From: Arthrobacter alpinus
Lineage (GTDB): Bacteria > Actinomycetota > Actinomycetes > Actinomycetales > Micrococcaceae
DNA length: 64,000 bases
Reading direction: 5' to 3'
Assembly (NCBI RefSeq): GCF_900105965.1
Contig: NZ_FNTV01000001.1
Span: forward strand, 1,736,001-1,800,000
Below the pieces are notes generated by a model. It did no database searches. It was not told the DNA's origin and was given only the letters and a program-made list of their open reading frames with translations. Below, piece after piece: positions 56,701 through 64,000 of this stretch. The translations under genes and the position numbers were made by a program. The first letter of the stretch is position 1; every line of letters begins with the position of its first letter.

Positions 56701-56746
56701 AGAACGCCAGGGCAAGCGCTCGTCGGGCACGCAGATAGTCTGTCAT
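50732..56746 (-). CDS. Secreted, wall-anchored amylase-pullulanase with two GH13 modules
   Basis: 2004 aa. Signal peptide (residues 1-40, twin basic start then Ala-rich core). Three related X25/SusE-like modules with a Cys-Gly-x-Asp-Trp pattern (near 55, 844 and 942). First GH13 module: GFRIDTVKH (about 415), MFGEVYS (447) and LGNHDMGR (519) give the catalytic Asp, Glu and Asp. Second module is pullulanase type I: YNWGYDP (1389), GFRFDLMAHH (1505), YGEGWN (1543), DAHDNET (1676). The C-terminus has LASTG (about 1969), a hydrophobic segment and RRRR, a sortase-E-like wall signal. So it cuts alpha-1,4 and alpha-1,6 bonds of starch or pullulan at the cell surface. The start at 56746 has GGAG 7 bases before it. 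Confidence 0.93.
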   Translation of the reverse strand: MTDYLRARRALALAFSGALAASALLAPAFATATGADAADGRVFTLAGDLQDELGCAADWAPDCPETKLVETGTAGVYAADFTLPAGSFNYKVAVNGSWDEAYGHGSENIPLALAGESRLRVTFDDTTKRIGVQPLELRGDYSAADDALVKAPVRQAGAGENFYFVMTDRFDNGDTSNDEAGIEGGRLLSGYDPSDKGFYNGGDIAGLRNRLDYIEGLGATAIWLTPSFKNRPVQGEGADASAGYHGYWVTDFTQIDPHLGTNDELSALIDEAHAKGIKVYFDIITNHTADVIANEQNQNSYLEKKDAPYKDASGAPFDPADFAGTDTFPDLDPATSFPYTPKVQDADKNLKVPAWLNDTSLYHNRGDSIWSGESETYGDFSGLDDLMTEHPKVVDGFVEVFQDWVDFGIDGFRIDTVKHVNLEFWQKWTTGVLDYAHANGKEDFFMFGEVYSADQKILSPYVRKTEMNSVLDFAFQDGAVGYATGNSARGLQTLFAGDDYFTTTKNSPTALPTFLGNHDMGRVGYFANNTANPLERDELAHELLYLTRGQPVIYYGDEQGFAGEGDGKDKNSRQSLFGTRVAEYAEQKLVTGETIGTEDRFDTEAPLYRHIAALAKLRADHPALAQGAQIQRYADDGAGIYAFSRVDRDEKVEYLVALNNATEEKSVAVTTLTQNGGFEPLYGADSAVKSDGKGATTITVPPMSAVVYRADKGVTASAATDIALNLPAAGAALTGSTAVSATIDQNAWAETSFAYRVVGGEEWMPLGTAESAAPRVFHDSESLPAGTLVEYRAVTTDAAGNHSAASSYGSAGFAVTTEEVEAPEAEITMVSVPGSHNVAMGCAADWQPACETAKLTKNEDGIYTGTFELPAGSYEYKVAMNGSWDLAYGSGGDSGGGAKNLMYTHDGGPVTFYWNPATKMAQNSSQAPIITLAGDFQKQLGCSEDWKPACFATSMHDGDGDGVYEFSTDKLAAGNYSVKTAHGLGWDENYGGGGAPGGENLAFSASTGKQINFRYTLATHILEIDVADPPLAGLGTLQAKWIDENTLAWPAALLGQVPAANASWQLFHSASAALMVTGGAVSGGSAIDLSYDSAGFSAEQLATFPALKTGYIVLRPAALDQAKTAGLLKEQLQIAQTRDGALNAYTGVQLPGVLDSLYAGSLAGRTLGIKWSTGSPTFTLWAPTAQKATLLTWPTDGSGEPVRTAATWDAAAGTWTAAPNVIAENAHYLWEVDVYTHSTGKVETNQVTDPYSIALTTNSTRSIAVDLDSPAWAPKQWETTSAPVISKQGDRSIYELHARDFSIGDTTVPEEERGTYRAFTRDSAGTAQLRELAAAGINTVHLLPTFDLATIEENRAAQKAPDCDLASFGAGSEEQQACAGAVANQDGYNWGYDPLHFQVPEGSYAVDPEGGARVAEFREMVGALHATGLQVVLDQVFNHTAASGQAGASVLDKLVPGYYQRLNADGKVETSTCCENVATEHKAAEKLMVDSVVLWAREYKVDGFRFDLMAHHSKANMLAVRAALDELTVEKDGVDGKSILLYGEGWNFGEVADNALFEQASQGQLAGTSVGTFSDRLRDAVHGGSPVAGETKFQQGFGTGLATDPNGSEINGTPEQALAELQHQTDLVKLGLAGNLSDYSLTTSDGTVAKGAELDYRGSPAGYASQPDEIISYVDAHDNETLFDIGMLKLPADTTMADRVRMNTLSLATATLAQTPSFWHAGTELLRSKSLDRNSYNSGDWFNRIDWTGQESTFGSGLPPKADNGDHWAAMKPLLENAANKPQPADISAAEAGALDLLRLRSSIDLLRLGSAELISQKVSFPGSGTEATPGVIVMSIDDLVGDDADPALDGALVVFNAGPDSASQTVGALAGRDYALAQVQSNGLDPVVKQTSWDAKSGTVSVPARTVAVLVNATANEPSKPGSPDPGPGTDPTDTVNPGGNEGPGGTTGPSVPATVLATDTPSAEDHLASTGVNFAVLAGVAVLMLLAGMTAFRVARRRRAGH

Positions 56747-56821
56747 CTTTGACTCCAATGGTGATATGGCACACATGGTGCACGGCAATGACTGCGACGC
56801 TAGCAGCGTACGAAGACTTAA

Positions 56822-56901
56822 TGCAAGCGTTTCCATAGGGTGACGCCCGATTGCTAGAAATACTGTCCAAAGGTATTGATTAAGTACTGGAAACGCTTAC
56901 A
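56822..56901 (-). promoter_or_regulatory. Paired LacI-family operators upstream of the pullulanase gene
   Basis: TGCAAGCGTTTCCA (56822-56835) and TGGAAACGCTTACA (56888-56901) both fit TGNAANCGNTTNCA, the LacI/MalR-type operator, with centres 66 bp apart and about 80 and 150 bp before the gene start. Repression by a maltose regulator encoded elsewhere is likely. The rest of the 354-bp gap to 57100 shows nothing clear. Confidence 0.6.
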
Positions 56902-57100
56902 AAGTTGTCGCGCAAAGCACACAACAGGGCACCAAAGGAGCTAAGACTGAGTTTGGAGTCTGCCGTCGGCAGTCTGGCCGGCGCCAATCAGCGCACGGTC
57001 GGCCCCGGTTCCACTCCCATTCCCTGCCCCAGTCCGAACATGGTCCACTGCCGACTCACTGCGTAACGCGGCAGGTTCCGTTCAACTTCCGTTCATCTTG

Positions 57101-60100
57101 ATGGTGCATGGTGTGGCAGTGAACCCTGCCTCATTGAATATCCCCGAGACTCAAGCAACCGCTTCCCCGGAACAGATAGCGTCAGCCGAATTTACCGCCC
57201 AGATGCCAGGCAGCGAACTGGCAACCGAGCCCAGAACACTATGGGACATCTTGCAGGCAACGGCGGAATTGAACCCGGATGCCACCGCCTTGGACGATGG
57301 CATGAAGTCACTCAGCTACGACGAACTCCTCAAGGCCGTGCGAGCCAAGGCCCGGGAACTGACTCAGGCAGGACTCGGTGCCGGGGACTGTGTTGGGGTG
57401 CGGATCCCCTCCGGAACAGCCGAGCTTTATCTTGCTATTTTGGCCATACTTTCCATCGGCGCCGCCTACGTGCCCGTGGACGCCGACGATCCAGAGGAAC
57501 GGGCCGCGCTGGTCTTTGGCGAGGCCCGAGTTGCTGCCGTGCTCGGTGACCCGGAGGCAGACAAAGCGCTAACCATGTTCCTGGAGCGCCCCACACCCTT
57601 CCCCGCCCCCGAGCTCCACAGCCCGCGGACGATGCCTGGATCATCTTCACCTCCGGCTCCACCGGCACCCCGAAGGGTGTGGCCGTGAGCAACCGCTCAG
57701 CTGCCGCGTTCGTCGATGCAGAGTCCCGAATTTTCCTGCAGGACGAACCGATCGGACCCGATGACCGGGTACTCGCCGGATTGTCTGTGGCCTTCGATGC
57801 CTCGTGCGAGGAAATGTGGCTGGCCTGGCGCTACGGCGCCGCCCTGGTCCCGGCTCCGCGTTCCCTGGTCCGCTCCGGCATGGACCTTGGCCCGTGGCTG
57901 ATTTCCCACGGCATCACGGTTGTCTCCACCGTCCCCACACTCGCGGCCCTCTGGCCTGCCGAGGCCATGGAATCAGTACGACTGCTCATCTTTGGCGGCG
58001 AGGCCTGCCCGCCGGAACTTGCTACGCGATTGGCTGTCAAGGGACGCGAGGTGTGGAACACCTATGGCCCCACCGAGGCGACGGTGGTTGCGTGTGCCGC
58101 GCCACTGGGCGGCGAAGGTCCCGTTCGGATTGGCTTGCCGCTGGATGGTTGGGACCTCGCCGTGGTTGACTCCGCCGGCGCACCCGTGGCCGAAGGCGAG
58201 GTTGGCGAATTGATCATTGCCGGCGTTGGTCTGGCCCGTTATCTCGACCCTGCCAAGGCTGCCGAAAAATATGCACCCATGCCCGCATTTGGCTGGAATC
58301 GTGCCTACCGCAGCGGTGACCTGGTGCGCCTTGACAGCGCCGGACTGATCTTCATGGGCCGCGCCGACGACCAGGTGAAACTGGGCGGGCGGCGCATTGA
58401 ACTTGGTGAAATCGACGCCGCGCTGCAGGCCCTGCCCGATATTTCCGGCGCCGCTGCCGCCGTGCAGGACACGGCAGGTGGCAGCCAGCTTCTAGTCGGT
58501 TACTTGGTTGCGGCCCCCGGGACCACCCCGGATGCGGCCGCGCTGCGAGAGGTCCTGGCCGAATCCCTGCCGGCACCCCTGATCCCCCTGCTCACCTTCA
58601 CAGATTCCCTACCTACAAAGATCAGCGGAAAAGTTGACCGCAAGGCTTTGCCGTGGCCGTTGGAACAACCCGCGGACGACGGCGGATCCCTCGCCGGAAC
58701 GCTGGCCCCGGACGCGCAGTGGGTCCTTGAGCAATGGCGGTCAGTCTTGGGCGGCTCACCCTCCTCGCTCGATACCGACTTCTTCGCCAGCGGCGGCGGC
58801 AGTTTGGCTGCCGCCCAGCTGGTCTCGGCCCTCCGCAGTCGTTATCCGCGCATCACAGTTGCCGATGTTTACTCACATCCGCGGATCGGCGCCCTGCTCG
58901 AACTCGCCCTGGGCTCGGTCCCAGCAGGCGGTACAGGCAAGCCCGTTAACCGCACTGTGGGGCGGACCCGGCGCAGCTCCCAGGTCTTCCAAACACTCAT
59001 GGGCATACCGCTGCACATCCTGGTGGGCATGCGCTGGCTCACCTACCTGATGGCACTGAACAACTTCGCCGCATGGCAGGGCATCTTGGCCGGCGCGCCC
59101 ACCATCTCATGGTGGTGGATACTGGCGTCGTGGGTGGTCTTCGTTTCCCCTTGGGGGCGCATGGGCATCTCGGTGGTCTCGGCACGGCTGCTCCTCCGCG
59201 GTGTCCGAGCTGGCAGTTATCCGCGCTCTGGCAAGGTCCATCTGCGGCTGTGGCTTGCAGAGCAAATTGCCGACATGTCCGCCGCGGTCTCTCTGGCCAG
59301 TGCCCCCTGGGTCCCTTACTACGCCCGTGCGCTGGGTGTGAAGATGGGCAGGAACGTGGACCTGCACTCGGTGCCACCAGTGACGGGCCTGCTCCGCTTG
59401 GCCGAGGGTTGTTCCATTGAACCCGAGGTGGATCTTTCGGGCTGGTGGATCGATGGTGACTGGGTACACATTGGCGAAATATCCATTGGTGCCGGTGCGG
59501 TTGTTGGCGCCCGCAGCACGTTGATGCCTGGCGCCCGCATTGGTGCCGGCGCCCACGTGGCGCCAGGATCCGCGGTGCGAGGAAAGATCAAGCAGGGCGT
59601 TACGGTTTCCGGATCCCCCGCCGAGAGGACCGGAAAGGCCAAGCATTCTTGGCCGGATCTGCGCACCGCCACCTCATGGAAGCGCGACCTTCCCTTTGCC
59701 GGAGCATCCGCACTGTTATCCATGATTCCTTTTGTGGCGGCAGGAGCAGCCGTGTGGACAGTTCTGGCGGCCATCAGCGGTCAGAACTCCTTCTCGGCGT
59801 CGATCCCCACACTTCTTTGGGCTGTCCCGCTGGCCGCATTGGCCTGGTTTGGGACCCTGCTGGTCCTGATTCTGGTGACCGTGCGGCTGCTGGGCGTGGG
59901 ATTGAAGGAGGGACACTACCCGGTTCGCAGCAGAATCGGGTGGCAGGTTTGGGCCACCGAGCGGGTGTTGGACATGGCTCGTGATCTCTTGTTCCCCATC
60001 TACGCCAGTCTCTTTACCCCGGTCTGGCTGCGCCTGCTCGGCGCCAAGGTAGGCAAGAACGTCGAAGCCTCAACCGTGTTGCTCCTGCCGAAGATGACAA

Positions 60101-61083
60101 CCATCGGCTCCGGTGCTTTCCTTGCCGATGACACCATGATCGCCTCCTACGAGTTGGGCGGCGGATACATCCACATTGCCCCTGCCAAGGTAGGCAAGCG
60201 GTCCTTCCTGGGCAACTCGGGCATGGCGGCAGCCGGGCGCACCATGCCGCGAAACTCGCTCGTCGCAGTTCTCTCGGCAGCCCCGGCCAAGGCGAAGGCA
60301 GGCACCTCTTGGCTGGGCAGTCCGCCTGTCCGACTACGCCGCACCAACCTCAACACCGATGAGTCGCTGACCTTCGCCCCGCCCCTGCGGCTCAAGGTGG
60401 CACGAGCCCTGTGGGAAAGTTGCAGGCTTATCCCCACGGTGCTCTCGGTGGCCATAGCCGCGGCCGTATTGGCCGTTTTCGACGCCGTCGCCCTTGTCAG
60501 CAGCTATTGGCTCGCTGCCCTCGTTAGCGGTGTTGTCATCATGGTGGCCGGAGCCGTGGCGGCGGGCAGTTCGGTGGCCGCAAAGTGGCTGCTGGTTGGC
60601 CGCATCAAGCGCGGCGAACATCCGCTGTGGAGCTCCTTCATCTGGCGGAACGAGGTTGTGGATACGTTTATTGAAATGGTGAGTGCGCCGTGGTTTGCGC
60701 GCGCCGCCGTGGGCACTCCTGCAATGGTGTGGTGGCTGCGCGCGCTCGGCGCCAAGATCGGCCACGGCACCTGGTGCGAAAGCTACTGGCTGCCCGAGGC
60801 CGACCTTGTCTCGCTGGGCGAAAGCTCAACCGTCAACCGCGGGTGCGTCATCCAGACGCACCTGTTCCATGACCGGGTCATGGCCATTGATACGGTTACG
60901 CTGGAAGCCGGGGCCACCATGGGCCCGCACGGGGTGATTCTGCCGGCGGCAAGGATCGCTACAAGCGGTACCGTTGGCCCGGCGTCCCTCGTAATGCGCG
61001 GTGAAAGCGTACCTGCCAGCAGCTATTGGATGGGCAACCCCATCAGCCCCTGGAAGGGTCCGGAATTTGCCGACCGCGCCTGA
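57101..61083 (+). pseudogene. Pls/PosA-type non-ribosomal peptide synthetase, frameshifted
   Basis: Reads as one protein of about 1330 aa if a one-base deletion before 57645 is repaired: frame 2 runs to 57688, and frame 1 continues to 61083. Adenylation domain: A3 core TSGSTGTPKG (57645-57675), YGPTEAT, and the final Lys in KISGKVDRK (about 58625). Carrier domain Ser in FFASGGGSLAAAQL (58801). Then about six transmembrane segments separate three repeated C-terminal domains with hexapeptide-like stretches. This matches epsilon-poly-lysine synthetase (Pls) architecture and length. The C-rich CCCCGCCCCC at 57601-57610 is the likely error or mutation site. Starts at ATG 57101 (or GTG 57113). Whether it is broken or a sequencing fault cannot be told. 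Confidence 0.85.
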
Positions 61084-61114
61084 TCCCCCAACTGATTCGG
61101 AAACCTGATCCAGC

Positions 61115-62485
61115 ATGAGAATCCTGCACCGCCCCCGTCATCTGGCTACCTCGGAGGTCCCGACCGCCCCGGACCCGTACATTCCCACACATGGCAGTAC
61201 CAGTTTCGCGGTGGAACACTATGACCTTGAGCTGACGGTGCGGCTAGCTGGGAACCAATTGCAGGGCCGGGCCATCATGACGGCAAAGGCGCTTGTTCCC
61301 CTGGTTTCAGTTGACCTTGACCTCGTCGGGTTGGGCATGGACAAGGCCTCCGTAGATGGGAACCGGGTCGTCAAGCATGCCCAGCGTGCGGGGAAATTGC
61401 ACCTACAGCTGCCATCGCCGGTGGCGGCGGGTGCGGAGTTCACCCTCGACATCCGCTACAGCGGCATACCGGCGCCCAACAACGGCCAATGGGGTGAAGT
61501 CGGCTGGGAGGAACTGGCCGACGGCGTCTTGGTCGCCGGCCAGCCCACCGGCGCACCAACCTGGTTCCCCTGCAACGACCGGCCCGATGACAAGGCTTCC
61601 TACCGGATCACTGTCACCACAGACGCCGACTACACGGCTGTATGCAACGGCACCTTGATTTCCCACACGAAGAAATCCAGCCGGGAAACCTGGGTCTATG
61701 ACCAGCCCGCACCCATGGCAACATATCTCGCCACGGTGCAAATAGGCCGGTACAAATTGCTCGCCTTGCCGGCTTCGTCTGGTCAGTGCCAGCTCCCCAT
61801 AACGGTGGCCGTTCCGAAAAAGCTTCAGTCCAAGGCAGCCACCGCCTTGGCAAGGCAGCGGGAAATGGTGGACGTCTTCACGCAATTCTTTGGGCCGTAT
61901 CCATTTCCCACGTACACGGTGGTGGTGACGGAGGATGAGCTGGAAATACCGCTCGAGGCACAATCGCTCTCCATCATTGGCGCAAACCACCTCGATACCG
62001 GTTGGGAATCCCAACGCCTGATTGCCCACGAGCTCTCACACCAGTGGTTCGGCAACTCCCTGACTTTGGCATCGTGGCGCAACATTTGGCTCCATGAGGG
62101 CTTTGCCTGCTACGCAGAGTGGCTCTGGTCCGAAGAGAGCGGCTCCATGACCATCGCCGAACGGGCAGCCGCGGCGTACGCAAATCTGCTCGCCGAACCA
62201 GTTGCCATGACCGTGGGTGACCCCGGCCCGGAACACATGTTTGACGATGCGGTCTACAAACGCGGTGCGCTGGCCCTGGCGGCCATACGTACCGCGGCCG
62301 GTGATGCCAACTTCTTTGCCCTGCTCCAACGGTGGGTGGCGGAGAACCGCCACGGTTCGGTGTCCACGGCCGCTTTCGTGGCCTTGGCCGATGACATGTG
62401 TGGCGATGTTGCGGGATTCTCGGCGGCTGACGTCCTTATGCCGTGGTTGTACCGGCAGTCACTACCGTCGCTCCCCCTCGGATAG
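61115..62485 (+). CDS. M1 family zinc aminopeptidase
   Basis: 456 aa. Zinc motif HELSHQWFGN (His305, His309) with the third ligand Glu 18 residues on in LHEGFACYAEW (Glu328), i.e. HExxH-x18-E. The GxMEN exopeptidase loop is replaced by PLEAQSLSIIG. No signal peptide, so it is cytoplasmic. It starts 32 bp after the synthetase gene. Epsilon-poly-lysine-degrading enzymes of Streptomyces belong to this M1 group, so the enzyme may trim or degrade the polymer made by its neighbour; a general aminopeptidase role is the alternative. Confidence 0.88.
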   Translation: MRILHRPRHLATSEVPTAPDPYIPTHGSTSFAVEHYDLELTVRLAGNQLQGRAIMTAKALVPLVSVDLDLVGLGMDKASVDGNRVVKHAQRAGKLHLQLPSPVAAGAEFTLDIRYSGIPAPNNGQWGEVGWEELADGVLVAGQPTGAPTWFPCNDRPDDKASYRITVTTDADYTAVCNGTLISHTKKSSRETWVYDQPAPMATYLATVQIGRYKLLALPASSGQCQLPITVAVPKKLQSKAATALARQREMVDVFTQFFGPYPFPTYTVVVTEDELEIPLEAQSLSIIGANHLDTGWESQRLIAHELSHQWFGNSLTLASWRNIWLHEGFACYAEWLWSEESGSMTIAERAAAAYANLLAEPVAMTVGDPGPEHMFDDAVYKRGALALAAIRTAAGDANFFALLQRWVAENRHGSVSTAAFVALADDMCGDVAGFSAADVLMPWLYRQSLPSLPLG

Positions 62486-62550
62486 GACACCGCAGCCGAA
62501 AGGACACTGCGGCGGCAACCGACTCATCCAAGGGAGGTAATCAGGCTACG

Positions 62551-63566
62551 GTGGTAAACATGCCTGCAGCCACCCCTAGTGAACACTCCCGCCCTATACC
62601 GATTCTTCTGTCAGGATTTGGTCCGGTTGGGCAGGAATTTTTCAACAGGATCCGAGCCCACCATGGCAAGGATTTCTACGTGGCCGGCATCCGCGGTCGA
62701 ACGGATGAGGTCAGGCCTGGCCCGGACACTGTTCTGCCGGACCGGGCCCACTGGAATGCACTCACCCCGATCGCAGAGTTTCTTCAACAAACCAGCGCGC
62801 TGATCCTCGTACAGGCCATTCCGTCGTCCCCGAAGCCCACCCGCGTGCCGTTGAAGAGGCAATCACGGCGCTGCGCCACGGCGTCGACCTCGTGACGGCT
62901 ACGAAAAATCACCTCCTCACACACTGGAAGGAACTCGAAGCTGCGGCCCAAGCCGGCGGTAGCCGCATTCGAATCTCGGGAGCCACAGGCGCGGCCTTGC
63001 CGGCCGCGGACGTTGCCAGAATTGGTGTCAATGGGCTGGACTGCCGGAGCATCCGGGCCTGTCCCAACGGAACCTCAACGTTCGTCCTGGATCGTATGGA
63101 CCAGGGCATTAGCCTCAAGGACGCCGTCAACGAGGCACAGCGGCTCGGCATAGCCGAGGCCACTACCAGCGCCGACCTCTCCGGATCCGACGCTGCCACC
63201 AAGACGAGCCTGATCGCCGGCCTGCTGTGGGGTTGGGACGTATCTAAGATCAGTGTTGGAAAAGAGGCCATCGATGAGAACTCGGTCCGCCGTGCAAGAA
63301 CCTCTGCCAGTTCGAGCCAGCGACTTCGTGCAGTTGCCACGGCATCGGTTGACCAGCCGTTGAACGTCACCGTGCGATTGGAAGCCGTCGGGTCCACCGA
63401 CCCGCTCTTTCACATTTTGGGCCCGGAAAAGGCCATGACCTTCCACTGCCCCGAAGCCGGGGACATCACTGTCCAAGGCGGTCGTTCCAGCCCAGCTGGA
63501 GCTGGCCTGGCCCTGGTCAAGGATGTCCTCAATTTGATGCCCGCCCGGACGTCGGGCTTTCGCTGA
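62551..63566 (+). pseudogene. Homoserine-dehydrogenase-like protein, frameshifted
   Basis: N-terminal Rossmann part in frame 1 (ILLSGFGPVGQEFFNRI) ends in conserved AIPSS near 62830; the downstream homologous part (VDLVTATKNHLLTHW, then NGTSTFVLDRMDQG) is in frame 0, so one base is missing close to the CCCC run around 62828. Repaired, it is about 338 aa. Homoserine dehydrogenase interconverts aspartate semialdehyde and homoserine; the C-terminal regulatory ACT domain is absent. GTG at 62551 follows AGGGAGG. Between the M1 peptidase and phosphopantetheinyl transferase genes; its role in a polymer pathway is unknown. Confidence 0.75.
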
Positions 63567-63574
63567 TGGCTCTC

Positions 63575-64000
63575 TCACGTCTTGGCACCCACTGCCACTG
63601 CGGCGGCGAAGCCTTCGGGTAAACCAACTCTGGCGGATTCAACATCCCACACCTGCGCAGCAGGCCCTTGCTTCCCATTTTCGTTCCCGGGAAACGCCTC
63701 GATACGCGTGGGATCCGTACGCAGGCCGAGGCCCGAGACCTTTGCCAGCGCTTCCTTGCGCGCCCAGGCTGCCGCCCGCCATGCATCCTGCCCGCCTGGG
63801 GCGATCTGGGACAAACGCAACTTTTCGGCAGAACTCAGCGCCACGTCGTCGAACCCGTCAAAGGCCACCGAGGCAAGTTGCTGTACATCAACACCAATCC
63901 CCACACCAGCGAAGGGAACCATGGCCGCCACGGCCCAGCCGTGGCTGCGTGAAAAACTGACCGAGACGGCAGCCGGCTCACCGCGCAGCAAATAGCCCGG
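63575..64000 (-). CDS. 4'-phosphopantetheinyl transferase, N-terminus beyond the window
   Basis: Open to the right edge; at least 141 residues are seen and about 80 are probably missing. Metal-binding GIGVDVQQLAS, SRSHGWAVAAM, and the WARKEALAKVSGLGL motif are typical of Sfp-type transferases, which attach phosphopantetheine to carrier-domain serines. It converges on the homoserine-dehydrogenase-like gene (9 bp between stops) and would activate the carrier domain of the synthetase at 58801. The site is GVDVQ, where Sfp has GVDIE; Gln replacing the third acidic residue is seen in some families. Confidence 0.82.
   Translation of the reverse strand, partial: PGYLLRGEPAAVSVSFSRSHGWAVAAMVPFAGVGIGVDVQQLASVAFDGFDDVALSSAEKLRLSQIAPGGQDAWRAAAWARKEALAKVSGLGLRTDPTRIEAFPGNENGKQGPAAQVWDVESARVGLPEGFAAAVAVGAKT

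Overview
The window is a high-GC actinobacterial chromosome segment, most likely Arthrobacter sensu lato or another Micrococcaceae genus. The rRNA operon, the conserved block xerD-NUDIX-pyrG-recN-nadK-tlyA-HAD phosphatase, the cyclic arginine operon and the mycothiol-type DinB protein all point that way. No tRNA gene, CRISPR array, insertion sequence or prophage was seen.

Layout. (1) 173-5763: lipoprotein and two permeases of a carbohydrate ABC importer without its own ATPase, a cytoplasmic GH20 hexosaminidase and an IclR regulator. (2) 5786-7013: a lone AbiEi-like/DUF559 gene between two near-identical long palindromes. (3) 7050-14480: two divergent operons around a 20-bp palindrome. One encodes a D-serine-dehydratase-like PLP enzyme, an N-acyl-D-amino-acid deacylase, KDPG aldolase and a GntP permease. 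The other encodes KDG kinase, an IclR regulator and RidA. Read as a chain this gives N-acetyl-D-glucosaminate -> D-glucosaminate -> KDG -> KDPG -> pyruvate + glyceraldehyde-3-P, i.e. a route for the oxidised sugar that chitin-cleaving monooxygenases leave. With region 1 it suggests a chitin-utilisation locus. (4) 14575-26215: conserved housekeeping block on the minus strand, including a strongly repeat-expanded R/G/D-rich protein. (5) 26503-32107: 16S-23S-5S operon on the minus strand. (6) 32625-40360: tyrS, a HelD-type helicase, apt, a GNAT acetyltransferase, two unrelated 3-methyladenine glycosylases, a tautomerase and a mycothiol-dependent isomerase-like protein. (7) 40502-49497: argCJBDFR and argGH, with a large inverted repeat between argJ and argB. 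(8) 49636-56746: quinone oxidoreductase and a 2004-residue secreted amylase-pullulanase with a sortase-E-like signal. (9) 57101-64000: a Pls/PosA-type non-ribosomal peptide synthetase (poly-lysine synthetase architecture), an M1 aminopeptidase, a homoserine-dehydrogenase-like gene and a 4'-phosphopantetheinyl transferase that runs off the right edge. The synthetase and the dehydrogenase each carry an apparent single-base deletion near a C-run.

The two most interesting systems are the putative oxidised-GlcNAc pathway (3) and the putative epsilon-poly-lysine-type polymer cluster (9), whose adenylation pocket, read by eye, looks lysine-like. Both are inferences from gene content and motifs; no search could be run.
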